Shown piece by piece: positions 7,227-16,800 of a stretch of 23,405 bases of DNA. Below the pieces are notes generated by a model, which worked only from the letters and a program-made list of their open reading frames with translations, was not told where the DNA came from and did not search any database. How positions within the stretch are numbered: position 1 is the first letter of the stretch; each line of letters opens with the position of its first letter. A program made the translations under genes and the position numbers. This DNA is from JBGTIS01 sp041745535 (GTDB lineage: Bacteria > Bacteroidota > Bacteroidia > Cytophagales > Cyclobacteriaceae), in assembly GCA_041745535.1 (NCBI GenBank), contig JBGTIS010000342.1:1-23405 (forward strand), given 5' to 3'.

Positions 7227-9684
7227 ACTGCAATACAGCGTTTACTTCTTCCTGAATTTCGAGTCCCAGGCAGTCGAGCAAGGCTTTGAACTGTGTAACC
7301 CAGACTTTAGCGGCCACATCATCATTAGCGCATTTCTCTACCCGGCCTTTCATCATTTTCTTACTCAGAAGAAAAGCGGTATTCTGGGCATGCCAGAAGT
7401 CAGGAGTAAGCGGTATTTTCCTTATTTCCTGAAGGAATTTCACCATATTCTCAATCAGGGGAATATTGTCCGGATCACTCTCCAGGTTTCTCATCATGGT
7501 ATTCAATCGTTCAGTAACCAGAAAGTTAAGCGTTACCGAATCTATTTCAACTGAGAACCGGTGCACCTGCTGTATCACATCATCCAACTCTTTCAAATCA
7601 ATTTCAGGGCTTTCCAGCATGCTCCTGATTTTAGAGTTGATAAAGAAGGTAGCCGCGTATCTGAGCGGTTCCGGTGTAGGGCTGTTCAGGTCTTTGATAG
7701 CCTGTAATATCGAGTAGTTCTCTTCATATACTTTTTTGAAGGTACCCTCTATTTCGGTTAAAGTTTGTGCCAATACCTGATTGAGCACCTTTTTCTGATC
7801 ATCTTTAAACAAATGCCAGAAAGAGTAATTATGCGTGCCAAAGTGTTTATCCATCAGTACAATAGCTTCGTGCACCCTGCTTTTCTGGAAGGTACTTACA
7901 ATTTCCTCACGCATATTATGAAAGTTAAACTCATTTTCGTATTCCCGGACGCCCCCAAACAAGTGCTGGTCGCCCAGATGCAAAATGGCATAGGTAACAT
8001 CATTTTCTTCCCAGGTAACTTCCGACACCAGGGTAGCCCTGCCCACTACCAGCCTATATTTACCTGCCACAAAAGGTTCGTGCACATACGATTTTACCGT
8101 GAAACTGTATATTTTGGTGATTTCCGGATATTCGGAAAACAGAGAGGATACCGCATAATGCGCACCTACCCGCAGCATATCCACAATAGAGGGCCTTACA
8201 AACTTTTCGTAAGCCAGGGCAGCATTCCCATGTTCAGGAATATTGCTGGGTGCTTTTTCCAGTAATTTCAGGAAATTGGGCTCCAGGTTAATACCGATCA
8301 CATCTTTGGTAAGCTGAATGGCCCGGGCGGCATACAAAATATCCTGAATGGTTTCGATGCCGGTAACTTCGTCGAAAAACCAGCCGCAACTGGTGTACAT
8401 CAGCATGGCATGGTGCTGGATTTCCAGCAACTTCAGGAATTTAATTTTGTCGGCCTGCGACAATTCGCCTTTGGTATTTCTGTCGATAAACTTCCGCACA
8501 TTTTCCGGAGAACGATCCATTATAATCTGGTAGTAATGATCGCGAACCTGCCAGGGCTCATCCGTAAAATTTTTCATCTCCTTTTCATAAATAGGAATGA
8601 GCCTTTCGCGAAGCCAGTCGAAAGCTGTCCGGAGCGGTGCCCGCCATCGCTGATGCCAGCCGGGATTCATGCCGGTATGACCACCGCCATCGGTACTCCA
8701 GCGTTCCAGGTGTGGAAAGCTGCTCCAGGCTGTGTTTTCTATAATCCGCGCTTCGTATTCGGGTGGATATTTTTCCAGGTATTCGCCGTAAATGGTTAAG
8801 TTTACATCCGGATTTTCCTCGATAGAATGCAGGCAGAATGAAAGCGCCATTTCACCATGCCGGTGGTGGTGCCCATAAGTTTCACCATCGGTGGCGATGT
8901 GCGACATTTGCGGCCGGTCTTCCTCGTCATCCAGGTCCAGGGTGCCCATCAGCCTTTCGGCGAATAAGGCGCCATTGTTGAGCAAGCCTTCAAAAGCAAT
9001 GGACTGCGACACCGGACCGTCGTAAAAGAAAAGATTGATGGTTTTGCCGGAAGGTAGTTTGCACAGATACGGCCTGCGGGGATCTACCTTGGCACCGGTT
9101 ACATCTTTCCAGTCTTTTTCTTTTTCACTTATTTTTTTTACTTCCTTGGCCTGATACGGGGAAAGTACAGTAAACTTAATGCCGTGTTTGGCCATCACTT
9201 CCAGCACCGGTGTGTTCACGGCGGTTTCGCTCAGCCACATGCCTTCGGGTTTTCTGCCAAACCTGGCTTCGAAATCTTTGATGCCCCAGTACACCTGGGT
9301 TTCCTGATCACGGCTGTTGGCCAGCGGCATAATAATATGGTTGTACGACTGTGCCATGGCAGAACCATGACCGGAGAAGTATTCCTGACTTTCTTTATCC
9401 GCGTTCAGAATAGCCTGATATACTTCCGGGGTTTGTTTCTTCATCCAGTTCAGCAGCGTAGGGCCAAAGTTGAAACTGATGCGCGAATAGTTATTTACAA
9501 TATCGATAATTTTACCATTTCCCAGAATCCGGGAAGCAGAGTTGCGGGCATAGCACTCTTCGGTAATTCTGCCATTCCAGTCGTGGAACGGGTAAGCGGA
9601 ATCTTGTACTTCTACAGCATTTAACCAGGGGTTCTCCCTGGGGGGTTGGTAAAAATGACCGTGTATACAAATATATTTTTCCAT
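7225..9684 (-). CDS. GH57 glycosidase with C-terminal DUF3536 domain, predicted alpha-glucan-active
   Basis: This 819-residue protein has a GH57 catalytic (beta/alpha)7 barrel in the N-terminal third: region 1 with CIHGHFYQPPRENPW (6-20), the expected nucleophile E153 in GMWLSETAVNTP, and the acid/base D266 in HIATDGETYGHHHRHGEM. The remainder, about 330-819, fits the DUF3536-type C-terminal extension found in this GH57 subgroup. GH57 members are retaining alpha-amylases, 4-alpha-glucanotransferases, branching enzymes or amylopullulanases. The subgroup's true specificity is not readable from sequence. There is no signal peptide, so it is cytoplasmic. It starts 31 bp after treZ and is very likely co-transcribed with it, ending at a strong terminator. 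The context suggests it trims, debranches or rearranges glucan for TreY and TreZ, which is an inference. Confidence 0.9.
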   Translation of the reverse strand: MEKYICIHGHFYQPPRENPWLNAVEVQDSAYPFHDWNGRITEECYARNSASRILGNGKIIDIVNNYSRISFNFGPTLLNWMKKQTPEVYQAILNADKESQEYFSGHGSAMAQSYNHIIMPLANSRDQETQVYWGIKDFEARFGRKPEGMWLSETAVNTPVLEVMAKHGIKFTVLSPYQAKEVKKISEKEKDWKDVTGAKVDPRRPYLCKLPSGKTINLFFYDGPVSQSIAFEGLLNNGALFAERLMGTLDLDDEEDRPQMSHIATDGETYGHHHRHGEMALSFCLHSIEENPDVNLTIYGEYLEKYPPEYEARIIENTAWSSFPHLERWSTDGGGHTGMNPGWHQRWRAPLRTAFDWLRERLIPIYEKEMKNFTDEPWQVRDHYYQIIMDRSPENVRKFIDRNTKGELSQADKIKFLKLLEIQHHAMLMYTSCGWFFDEVTGIETIQDILYAARAIQLTKDVIGINLEPNFLKLLEKAPSNIPEHGNAALAYEKFVRPSIVDMLRVGAHYAVSSLFSEYPEITKIYSFTVKSYVHEPFVAGKYRLVVGRATLVSEVTWEENDVTYAILHLGDQHLFGGVREYENEFNFHNMREEIVSTFQKSRVHEAIVLMDKHFGTHNYSFWHLFKDDQKKVLNQVLAQTLTEIEGTFKKVYEENYSILQAIKDLNSPTPEPLRYAATFFINSKIRSMLESPEIDLKELDDVIQQVHRFSVEIDSVTLNFLVTERLNTMMRNLESDPDNIPLIENMVKFLQEIRKIPLTPDFWHAQNTAFLLSKKMMKGRVEKCANDDVAAKVWVTQFKALLDCLGLEIQEEVNAVLQ

Positions 9685-9715
9685 TTTAAGCTCATTTATA
9701 TTTTAATTGGTATTA

Positions 9716-11551
9716 TTATTTGCTCTTGTAAACCAGTATGGCTTCAGGAGCAATGGTATTGATTTCTTCCCGCGGGCTAACGGTATCAGGCGAAAGGCTA
9801 CCAGGGCCTTGCCAGTGGGTGCCAGATGAGTCCAGTATTTTCTGAAAAATTCCCTCCGATTTTAATGAAAAACGTTTTTTCTGTTTGCTGAAATTCATCA
9901 CACAATACAATGATGGATCATCTTTCAGTTTAGATTTCCTATGAAGCACAATCACCGAATCGCTGTAGGAAAAAACTTCCATAGCCTGGCGGTCGAAATT
10001 TTGTAAGGCAGGTTGTGATTTTCGCAAAAATATTAAATTCTGATAGAACTTCCACAAAATTTCCTGGTTTTCTTCTTTATAATTCCAGGATAGTTTGCAC
10101 TTATTATAAGTATCTTCAGCCTGCGGATCGAGGGGGTCTAATCCCTTTTTATGAAAATAAGCGAACTCTCTTTTTCTTCCTTCTCTCACTGCTTCCACCA
10201 GCTCAGGGTCAGTATGGCTAACGAAATAAAGAAAAGGATTGGTTTCGCCATATTCTTCTCCCATAAAAAGCAGCGGTACATAGGGTGATAAAATAACGGC
10301 GCCGGCGATAAGTTTCAGTGCCTCAAACGAAACCAGTGTGGTTAAACGCTCGCCCAGCATCCGGTTGCCCGTGTGGTCGTGATTCTGCGAAAAAACTACA
10401 AATCGCGAAAAAGGATGATCCTCGGCGCTACTACCGAAAGCTTTTTTGCGATGTGGCGAATAGATGCCATCGTATACATAAGTTTTCTCAAAGGCTTTCA
10501 CCAGGTGGTCGAGTTTGCCAAAATCTTCATAATATCCATCCAACTCGCCGGTTACTACCGTGTGCAAAGCATGGTGGAATTCATCAATCCACTGTCCGGT
10601 AAGGCCATAGCCTCCTTTTTCATGCCCACTGATAAAGCGGGTATCATTCAGGTCACATTCAGCAATCAGTACATATTCTCTGCCATTGGCATGGCTCAGT
10701 TTTTCTACTTCCCGCGAAAGTTCTGTGAGAAAGTGTTTGGCACTTAAATCTTTGATGGCATGCACGGCATCCAGCCGTAAGCCATCGGCATGGAAATCGT
10801 TCAGCCACATCAGGGCATTTTGCAGAAAAAAGTTTCTGACCGGATCGCAGTACGCGTCATCATAATTAAGGGCCTTGCCCCAGGGAGTATGGTACTTGTC
10901 GGTAAAATAATGGGTACTGTAATCATTGAGGTAACTGCCTTCGGGGCCTAAGTGGTTGTAAACCACATCGATTACAACCGCTATATTTTTCTGGTGGCAG
11001 GTGTTAATCAGTTGTTTTAATCCGGCGGCGCCTCCATAGGTGTGCTGCACCGCAAAAGGATACACGCCATCGTAGCCCCAGTTACGGCTGCCGGGAAACT
11101 GTGCCAACGGCATAAGTTCAATGGTATTGATGCCCAACTCGACCAGGTAATCCAGCTTTTCAATAATACCCGCGAAGGTACCGGTCGGGGTAAACGTTCC
11201 CACATGCAATTCATACATAATCATTTGTTCCAGCCGCATTCCTTTCCATTCACCTTCCTGCCATGGGAAATGCTCAGTATCTATCACCTCAGAAGGCCCA
11301 TGCACACCCTGAGGTTGTGACAAAGAAGCGGGGTCTGGCCTCAGCAAGTCGCCATCCAGGCGGTATTTATATAAAGTACCTGCACGGATGCCATTGATTT
11401 GGGTCTGCCAATAACCCTGTTCGTCTTTTTTTAATGGTATAACTTCGGCCGGTTCTGAAATAATTTCTAATGAAACGGTAGAGGCTTCGGGGGCCCATAC
11501 ACAAAAATATCCTGTATCAGATTGAATTCGTGATCCTACTAACCTTCGCAT
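9716..11551 (-). CDS. treZ: malto-oligosyltrehalose trehalohydrolase (TreZ, GH13)
   Basis: This 611-residue enzyme cleaves maltooligosyl trehalose to release free trehalose and a shortened maltodextrin. An N-terminal CBM48-like beta domain (about 5-85, with YFCVWAPEASTVSLEI) precedes the barrel. Key motifs are ELHVGTFTPTGTF (114-126), the strand VVIDVVYNHLGPEG, the nucleophile D261 in DGLRLDAVHAI, the acid/base E298 in VLIAECDLND and the transition-state residue D392 in FSQNHDHTGNR. The run QNHDHTGNRMLGERL is typical of TreZ and separates it from GlgX and GlgB. It is the first gene of the minus-strand group, divergent from glgE across 167 bp of AT-rich DNA, so both halves of the locus could share control. 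Length is normal and the gene looks intact. Confidence 0.97.
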   Translation of the reverse strand: MRRLVGSRIQSDTGYFCVWAPEASTVSLEIISEPAEVIPLKKDEQGYWQTQINGIRAGTLYKYRLDGDLLRPDPASLSQPQGVHGPSEVIDTEHFPWQEGEWKGMRLEQMIMYELHVGTFTPTGTFAGIIEKLDYLVELGINTIELMPLAQFPGSRNWGYDGVYPFAVQHTYGGAAGLKQLINTCHQKNIAVVIDVVYNHLGPEGSYLNDYSTHYFTDKYHTPWGKALNYDDAYCDPVRNFFLQNALMWLNDFHADGLRLDAVHAIKDLSAKHFLTELSREVEKLSHANGREYVLIAECDLNDTRFISGHEKGGYGLTGQWIDEFHHALHTVVTGELDGYYEDFGKLDHLVKAFEKTYVYDGIYSPHRKKAFGSSAEDHPFSRFVVFSQNHDHTGNRMLGERLTTLVSFEALKLIAGAVILSPYVPLLFMGEEYGETNPFLYFVSHTDPELVEAVREGRKREFAYFHKKGLDPLDPQAEDTYNKCKLSWNYKEENQEILWKFYQNLIFLRKSQPALQNFDRQAMEVFSYSDSVIVLHRKSKLKDDPSLYCVMNFSKQKKRFSLKSEGIFQKILDSSGTHWQGPGSLSPDTVSPREEINTIAPEAILVYKSK

Positions 11552-11718
11552 TTAGGTTTAGATTAAAAAATAATACATATTTGAACAAAAACTCTTGTAA
11601 ATTATTAATACTATATAGAATAGGGAATAAAATAAATTATAAATTAGCTTTTTATCTCTCGTTTACACATTAACCAGAAATAAAATCTTTAGTTTTCAAA
11701 ATCCAAAACTTTCAACCA
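11552..11718. promoter_or_regulatory. AT-rich divergent promoter region between treZ and glgE
   Basis: These 167 bp separate the two arms of the trehalose/glucan locus and must hold both start points unless distant promoters are used. The sequence is strongly AT-rich. TAGTTTTC at 11690-11697 matches seven of eight bases of the -7 consensus and would serve glgE, but no well-spaced -33 box was found for either direction. No clear operator palindrome is visible. Confidence 0.45.
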
Positions 11719-13689
11719 TTGACCTTACAAAAACTAAAAGGAACTCAACGAGTTATCATTAAAAATGTTGTGCCCCAAGTTGAGGACGGCCGATACCCTG
11801 CCAAACGGGTTATAGGCGAAAAAATCACGGTTTCAGCAGATGTATTTGGCGACAGCCACGATGTGGTAAAAGCCAGCCTCTTGTATAAAGCTCCTTCTGA
11901 CAAAAGCATGCGTGCCATACCGATGAATTTTTTAGGAAATGACCATTGGAAAGCCTCTTTTGTACCTGAAGAAATGGGGTTTTACGAGTATACCATTCAG
12001 GGATGGTTAGACCATTTTACTACCTGGCAGCTTGGCCTCAGAAAAAAGTTTGACGCCGGACAGGACCTGAAAGTAGAATATATGATCGGGGCCGACATGC
12101 TCGCGAAAGCAGCTACGGGCGCGAAAGCGAAAGCAGCTGACGCTAAAAAACTCGAAGAGTGGGCCAACGCGCTTACCAATGGCGTAAACGATGCCACCAG
12201 TGTAAGTTTGGCGCTGAGCGATGAAGTTACGCATTTGATGTATACTTGCAGCGACCGCAGCTTTGCAACCCAGTATGTAAAAACCTTGCGGGTTGAAGTA
12301 GAAAGGAAAAAAGCGCTGTTCAGTACCTGGTATGAGTTTTTTCCCCGTTCGGCTTCGCCGGAACCTGGCAAGCACGGTACTTTTAAAGATTGCGAAAACC
12401 TGTTGCCCCGTGTGGCGGAAATGGGGTTCGATATCGTGTATTTTCCGCCCATTCATCCTATTGGAAAAAAATTCAGAAAAGGCCCGAACAACTCAGTAAC
12501 CGCCAAAGAAGGCGATCCTGGATCGTGCTGGGCCATAGGGAGCGATGAAGGAGGGCACAAAGCCATTCATCCGCAACTCGGAACGCTGAAAGATTTTACC
12601 AATCTGGTAAAAAAAGCGGAGAAGCTGGGGATAGAAATAGCATTGGATATTGCTTTCCAGTGCGCGCCTGATCATCCGTATGTAAAAGAGCATCCGCAAT
12701 GGTTCAAGTGGCGGCCCGACGGCACGGTACAGTACGCGGAAAATCCACCCAAAAAGTATCAGGACATTCTTCCTATCAATTTTGAAACGGAAGACTGGCA
12801 AAACCTGTGGGAGGAACTGAAAAGTGTACTAGACTATTGGGTAAAACAGGGTGTGAAAATTTTCAGGGTAGACAATCCGCATACCAAAGCTTTTCCGTTC
12901 TGGGAATGGGCTATCAGGGAAGTGCGTAGCAAAAACCCCGAAGTTATATTTTTGGCGGAAGCGTTCACCCGGCCCCGGATTATGGAATGGCTGGCTAAAA
13001 TAGGTTTCAACCAGTCGTATACCTATTTTACCTGGCGCAATTCCAGCGAAGAGATGAAGCAGTACATGCACGAGCTCACCCAAACGGAAACGCGCGATTA
13101 TTACCGGCCCAACTTTTGGCCCAATACGCCCGATATTTTGCCACCCATTCTGGTATTTGGTGGTGAGCAGGCTTTTCTGTTTCGTTTGGTTTTGGCAGCT
13201 ACTTTATCTTCTAATTATGGATTGTACGGCCCGGTTTACGAATTTGGTGTGAACACCCCCATTCCGGGTAAGGAAGAATATATGGATTCGGAAAAATATG
13301 AAATAAAGCACTGGAACTGGGATCAGGATACACGCATCAAGGAAATTATTACCCGCGTAAACCGAATCAGGAAAGAAAATCCGGCCCTGCAGCAAACATT
13401 CAACGTGCATTTTGCCGATTCTAATAACAGCGCTATTATCTGTTATGGGAAGGTAGACGAAAAAACCAGGAACATACTGGTTATAGCTGTTAATATGGAC
13501 CCTTACAACACACAGGGTGCTTATGTGAGAATTCCATTGCGTGCGCTGGGCATTAACGAAGGAGCGGGCTATACGGTCCACGACCTGTTGAGCGGTTGCC
13601 GGTACTACTGGCATGGTGAATGGAATTATGTGGAACTAAATCCTTACAAAATGCCCGCTCATATTTTTAAAGTGGAGCAATCTGTTTAA
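11719..13689 (+). CDS. glgE: alpha-1,4-glucan:maltose-1-phosphate maltosyltransferase (GlgE, GH13_3)
   Basis: This 656-residue enzyme extends alpha-1,4-glucan by maltose units taken from alpha-maltose 1-phosphate. Its N-terminal domain starts RVIIKNVVPQVEDGRYPAKR, typical of GlgE. The GlgE signature EFFPRSASPEPGKHGTF (206-222) follows, then FPPIHPIGKKFRKGPNN (242-258), the maltose-1-phosphate pocket stretch AENPPKKYQDI (340-350), the nucleophile D385 in KIFRVDNPHTKAFPFWEW and the acid/base E414 in VIFLAEAFTRP. The start is a TTG at 11719. No in-frame ATG occurs before residue 64, and the conserved N-terminal domain lies upstream of that. Residues about 129-150 form an Ala/Lys-rich stretch within the N-terminal region. 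It leads the plus-strand group glgE-treS/mak-glgB, with 129 bp to the next gene. Confidence 0.97.
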   Translation: MTLQKLKGTQRVIIKNVVPQVEDGRYPAKRVIGEKITVSADVFGDSHDVVKASLLYKAPSDKSMRAIPMNFLGNDHWKASFVPEEMGFYEYTIQGWLDHFTTWQLGLRKKFDAGQDLKVEYMIGADMLAKAATGAKAKAADAKKLEEWANALTNGVNDATSVSLALSDEVTHLMYTCSDRSFATQYVKTLRVEVERKKALFSTWYEFFPRSASPEPGKHGTFKDCENLLPRVAEMGFDIVYFPPIHPIGKKFRKGPNNSVTAKEGDPGSCWAIGSDEGGHKAIHPQLGTLKDFTNLVKKAEKLGIEIALDIAFQCAPDHPYVKEHPQWFKWRPDGTVQYAENPPKKYQDILPINFETEDWQNLWEELKSVLDYWVKQGVKIFRVDNPHTKAFPFWEWAIREVRSKNPEVIFLAEAFTRPRIMEWLAKIGFNQSYTYFTWRNSSEEMKQYMHELTQTETRDYYRPNFWPNTPDILPPILVFGGEQAFLFRLVLAATLSSNYGLYGPVYEFGVNTPIPGKEEYMDSEKYEIKHWNWDQDTRIKEIITRVNRIRKENPALQQTFNVHFADSNNSAIICYGKVDEKTRNILVIAVNMDPYNTQGAYVRIPLRALGINEGAGYTVHDLLSGCRYYWHGEWNYVELNPYKMPAHIFKVEQSV

Positions 13690-13818
13690 AATAATACCTT
13701 GTGAAACATTCAGTTATCTTTCGCATAACTAAAATATAATTTCGCGAATAATTCACTATCAATACTTATTATTAAAACAACTTACCTAAAAAGGTGACCA
13801 AGCATTAATCTGTTTTAT

Positions 13819-16800
13819 ATGGCTAAAGAAAAAGTAGTTTTAGATGATAATCTTCACTGGTATAAAGATGCTATTATCTATGAATTGCACATTAAAGCAT
13901 TTAAGGATAGCAACGGCGATGGCATAGGCGATTTTAAAGGCCTGATCGAAAAACTCGATTACCTGGAAGACCTGGGCGTTAATACCATTTGGCTGCTGCC
14001 ATTTTATCCTTCACCCCAGCGTGACGATGGTTACGACATTATGGATTATTACAAAATCAATCCATCGTATGGCAACCTGAATGATTTTAAGAAATTCATG
14101 AAAAAAGCCCACAAGCGGGGCTTGCGGGTTATTACCGAACTGGTTATCAACCACACTTCCGATCAGCACCCCTGGTTTCAGCGGGCGCGTCGTGCCAAAC
14201 CCGGTACGTCCGAAAGAGATTTTTATGTATGGAGCGATAATCCGGATAAATACAATGAAGTACGGATAATTTTCCAGGATTTTGAAACCTCTAACTGGTC
14301 CTGGGATCCCGTAGCCAATGCGTATTACTGGCATCGGTTTTTCTCACATCAACCTGATTTAAATTACGATAATCTGGCCGTACAGGAAGAAATTTTTAAG
14401 GTATTGGATTTCTGGATGGATATGGGCGTAGATGGTTTCCGGCTTGATGCCGTTCCCTATTTGTTTGAACGGGATGGTACCAACTGCGAAAACCTGCCCG
14501 AAACCCATGCTTTCCTGAAAAAACTTCGCAAACATATCGATGATAAAAGACCAGGCACCCTCATGCTGGCTGAGGCCAATATGTGGCCGGAAGACTCCGC
14601 CTCTTATTTTGGCAACGGAGATGAATGCCACATGAACTATCATTTCCCGATTATGCCCCGCATGTTTATGTCGTTGAAAATGGAAGACCGATATCCTATT
14701 ATCGACATCATGGACCAGACTCCTGAAATTCCAAAAGCCTGCCAGTGGGCCATGTTTTTGAGAAACCACGACGAACTTACGCTGGAAATGGTTACGGATG
14801 AGGAAAGGGATTATATGTATAAAGTGTATACCAAAGATCCTTTGGCCAAAATTAATATGGGAATTCGCCACCGATTAGGGCCTTTGCTGGATAATAACCG
14901 GAAGAAAATAGAGATTATGAACTATCTGCTGTTTTCTTTGCCAGGCACTCCCATTATTTATTATGGCGACGAAATCGGCATGGGCGATAACTATTACCTG
15001 GGCGACCGCGATGGGGTACGAACCCCTATGCAATGGAGCCCCGACCGCAATGCCGGCTTTTCCGATGCCAATCCGCAAAAGCTGTATTTACCTGCCATTC
15101 TGGATCCTGAATATCATTTCGAGTCGGTAAATGTGGAAACCCAGCAGCGAAATCCTTCATCACTGCTTTGGTGGATGAAACGGGTAATGAGCATGCGAAA
15201 AAAATACAAAGCATTCAGCCGGGGCGATATTGAGTTTCTGCCATTGGAGAATTCCAAAGTACTGGTTTTTTTGCGTACCTATGAAGACGAAACCATTCTG
15301 GTAATCGCTAATCTTTCCCGGTTTTCGCAGGCTGCCGAACTGGATTTGCGGGAATACAAAGATTATGTGCCCATGGAGGTATTCAGCCAGAATAAGTTTC
15401 CCATTATCAAAGAAAATCCATATCTGTTTATGATGGGCCCCAATGGCTACTACTGGTTTCTGCTTACCAAGGAAAAAGTAGGTGGAGAAGCAGCTGATGG
15501 TGAAAAATCGCCAACAGTGATTAATGTAAACCGATGGGAAAATCTTCTTACAGGAAAAGGCCTGCAAACGTTCGAAAACTCAGTGCTACCCAAATACCTG
15601 GATAAATGTCGCTGGTTCGGTGGTAAGGCGAAAACTATCCGTAAAATCAGGGTGATGGAAGGAATTGATATTCCGTCTAAGGCCGATTTTTTTGCCTTAT
15701 TGCTTATTGAGGTAAGCTACAATGAGGGGCTTCCGGAAGTTTATCAGTTACCCATTGCTTTTACCCCTGAAGAAAAAGAAGAGGAGATAAAAAACAATCC
15801 GCCCCAAAGTTACATCGCCTCTATTTCAGTAGCAGGGCAGCGTGGGGTATTATACGATGCGGTTTTTAACAGCAATTTCAGAAAAATACTGTTCACCATG
15901 ATGGCCAAGAAGAAAAAACTAAGGTCAGCCGGGTCTGAGCTGAGCTTTTATGCTACCAAAGAAACCAGCAAATTATTGAGTAATAAGAAAGATGAGCTTG
16001 CTTCCCGCGTATTGGGTGTGGAACAAAGCAATTCTTCTATCACCTATGAGCAAAGCTTTTTTCTGAAACTATACCGGAAACTGGACAGAACGCTGAACCC
16101 GGACATGGAAATCACTAAATTTCTGTCAGAAAAAACCAAATTCAAGCACGTTCCTAAGTTTGTAGGCGCTATCGAACATAAAATATCCGAATCGTCGCCG
16201 CCTATGGTATTGGGCATGATGCAGGAAATGGTTCCCAATCAGGGCGATGCCTGGGCTTATATCAACGACAGCCTGAACCGGTATTTTGAGCGGGTGCTTA
16301 CCACAGAATACGGCAAGCCCATTCCTAAAATCCTGGGCGATTTTTCCAATCCGGTAGGTCATGAAGACGTTCCCGATGATTTTCAGAATCTATTGAGCGC
16401 TGCTTCCGTTGAGCGTGTCCGGCTGTTGGGCATCCGAACAGGAGAACTTCATATGGCCCTGGCTTCCGGTGTAGACGATAAAGATTTCAGACCGGAAGGA
16501 TTTTCACTGCATTATCAGCGTTCGCTGTTTTCTTCATTACAATCGCTGGTGCGCGGTACGTATCAGAGCCTGAACAAAAATATGAAGAAACTTCCCGACG
16601 ATATTCAGGAGGAAGCCCAGGAAATTCTGGATATGCGCAAAGATGTGCTGGACTGTTTAAAAAATATTTATGCCAGAAAAATAACCACGCTGAAAATCAG
16701 GAATCATGGCGATTACCATTTGGGTCAGGTACTGTTTACAGGAAAAGATTTTGTGATTCTGGATTTTGAAGGAGAGCCTGCCCGTTCATTCAGCGAAAGA

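Noticed and set aside
13690..13818. Terminator between glgE and treS
   Set aside because: Only a weak 6-bp AT-rich hairpin (13712-13730) without a U-tract is present, so I treat glgE-treS-glgB as one transcription unit.
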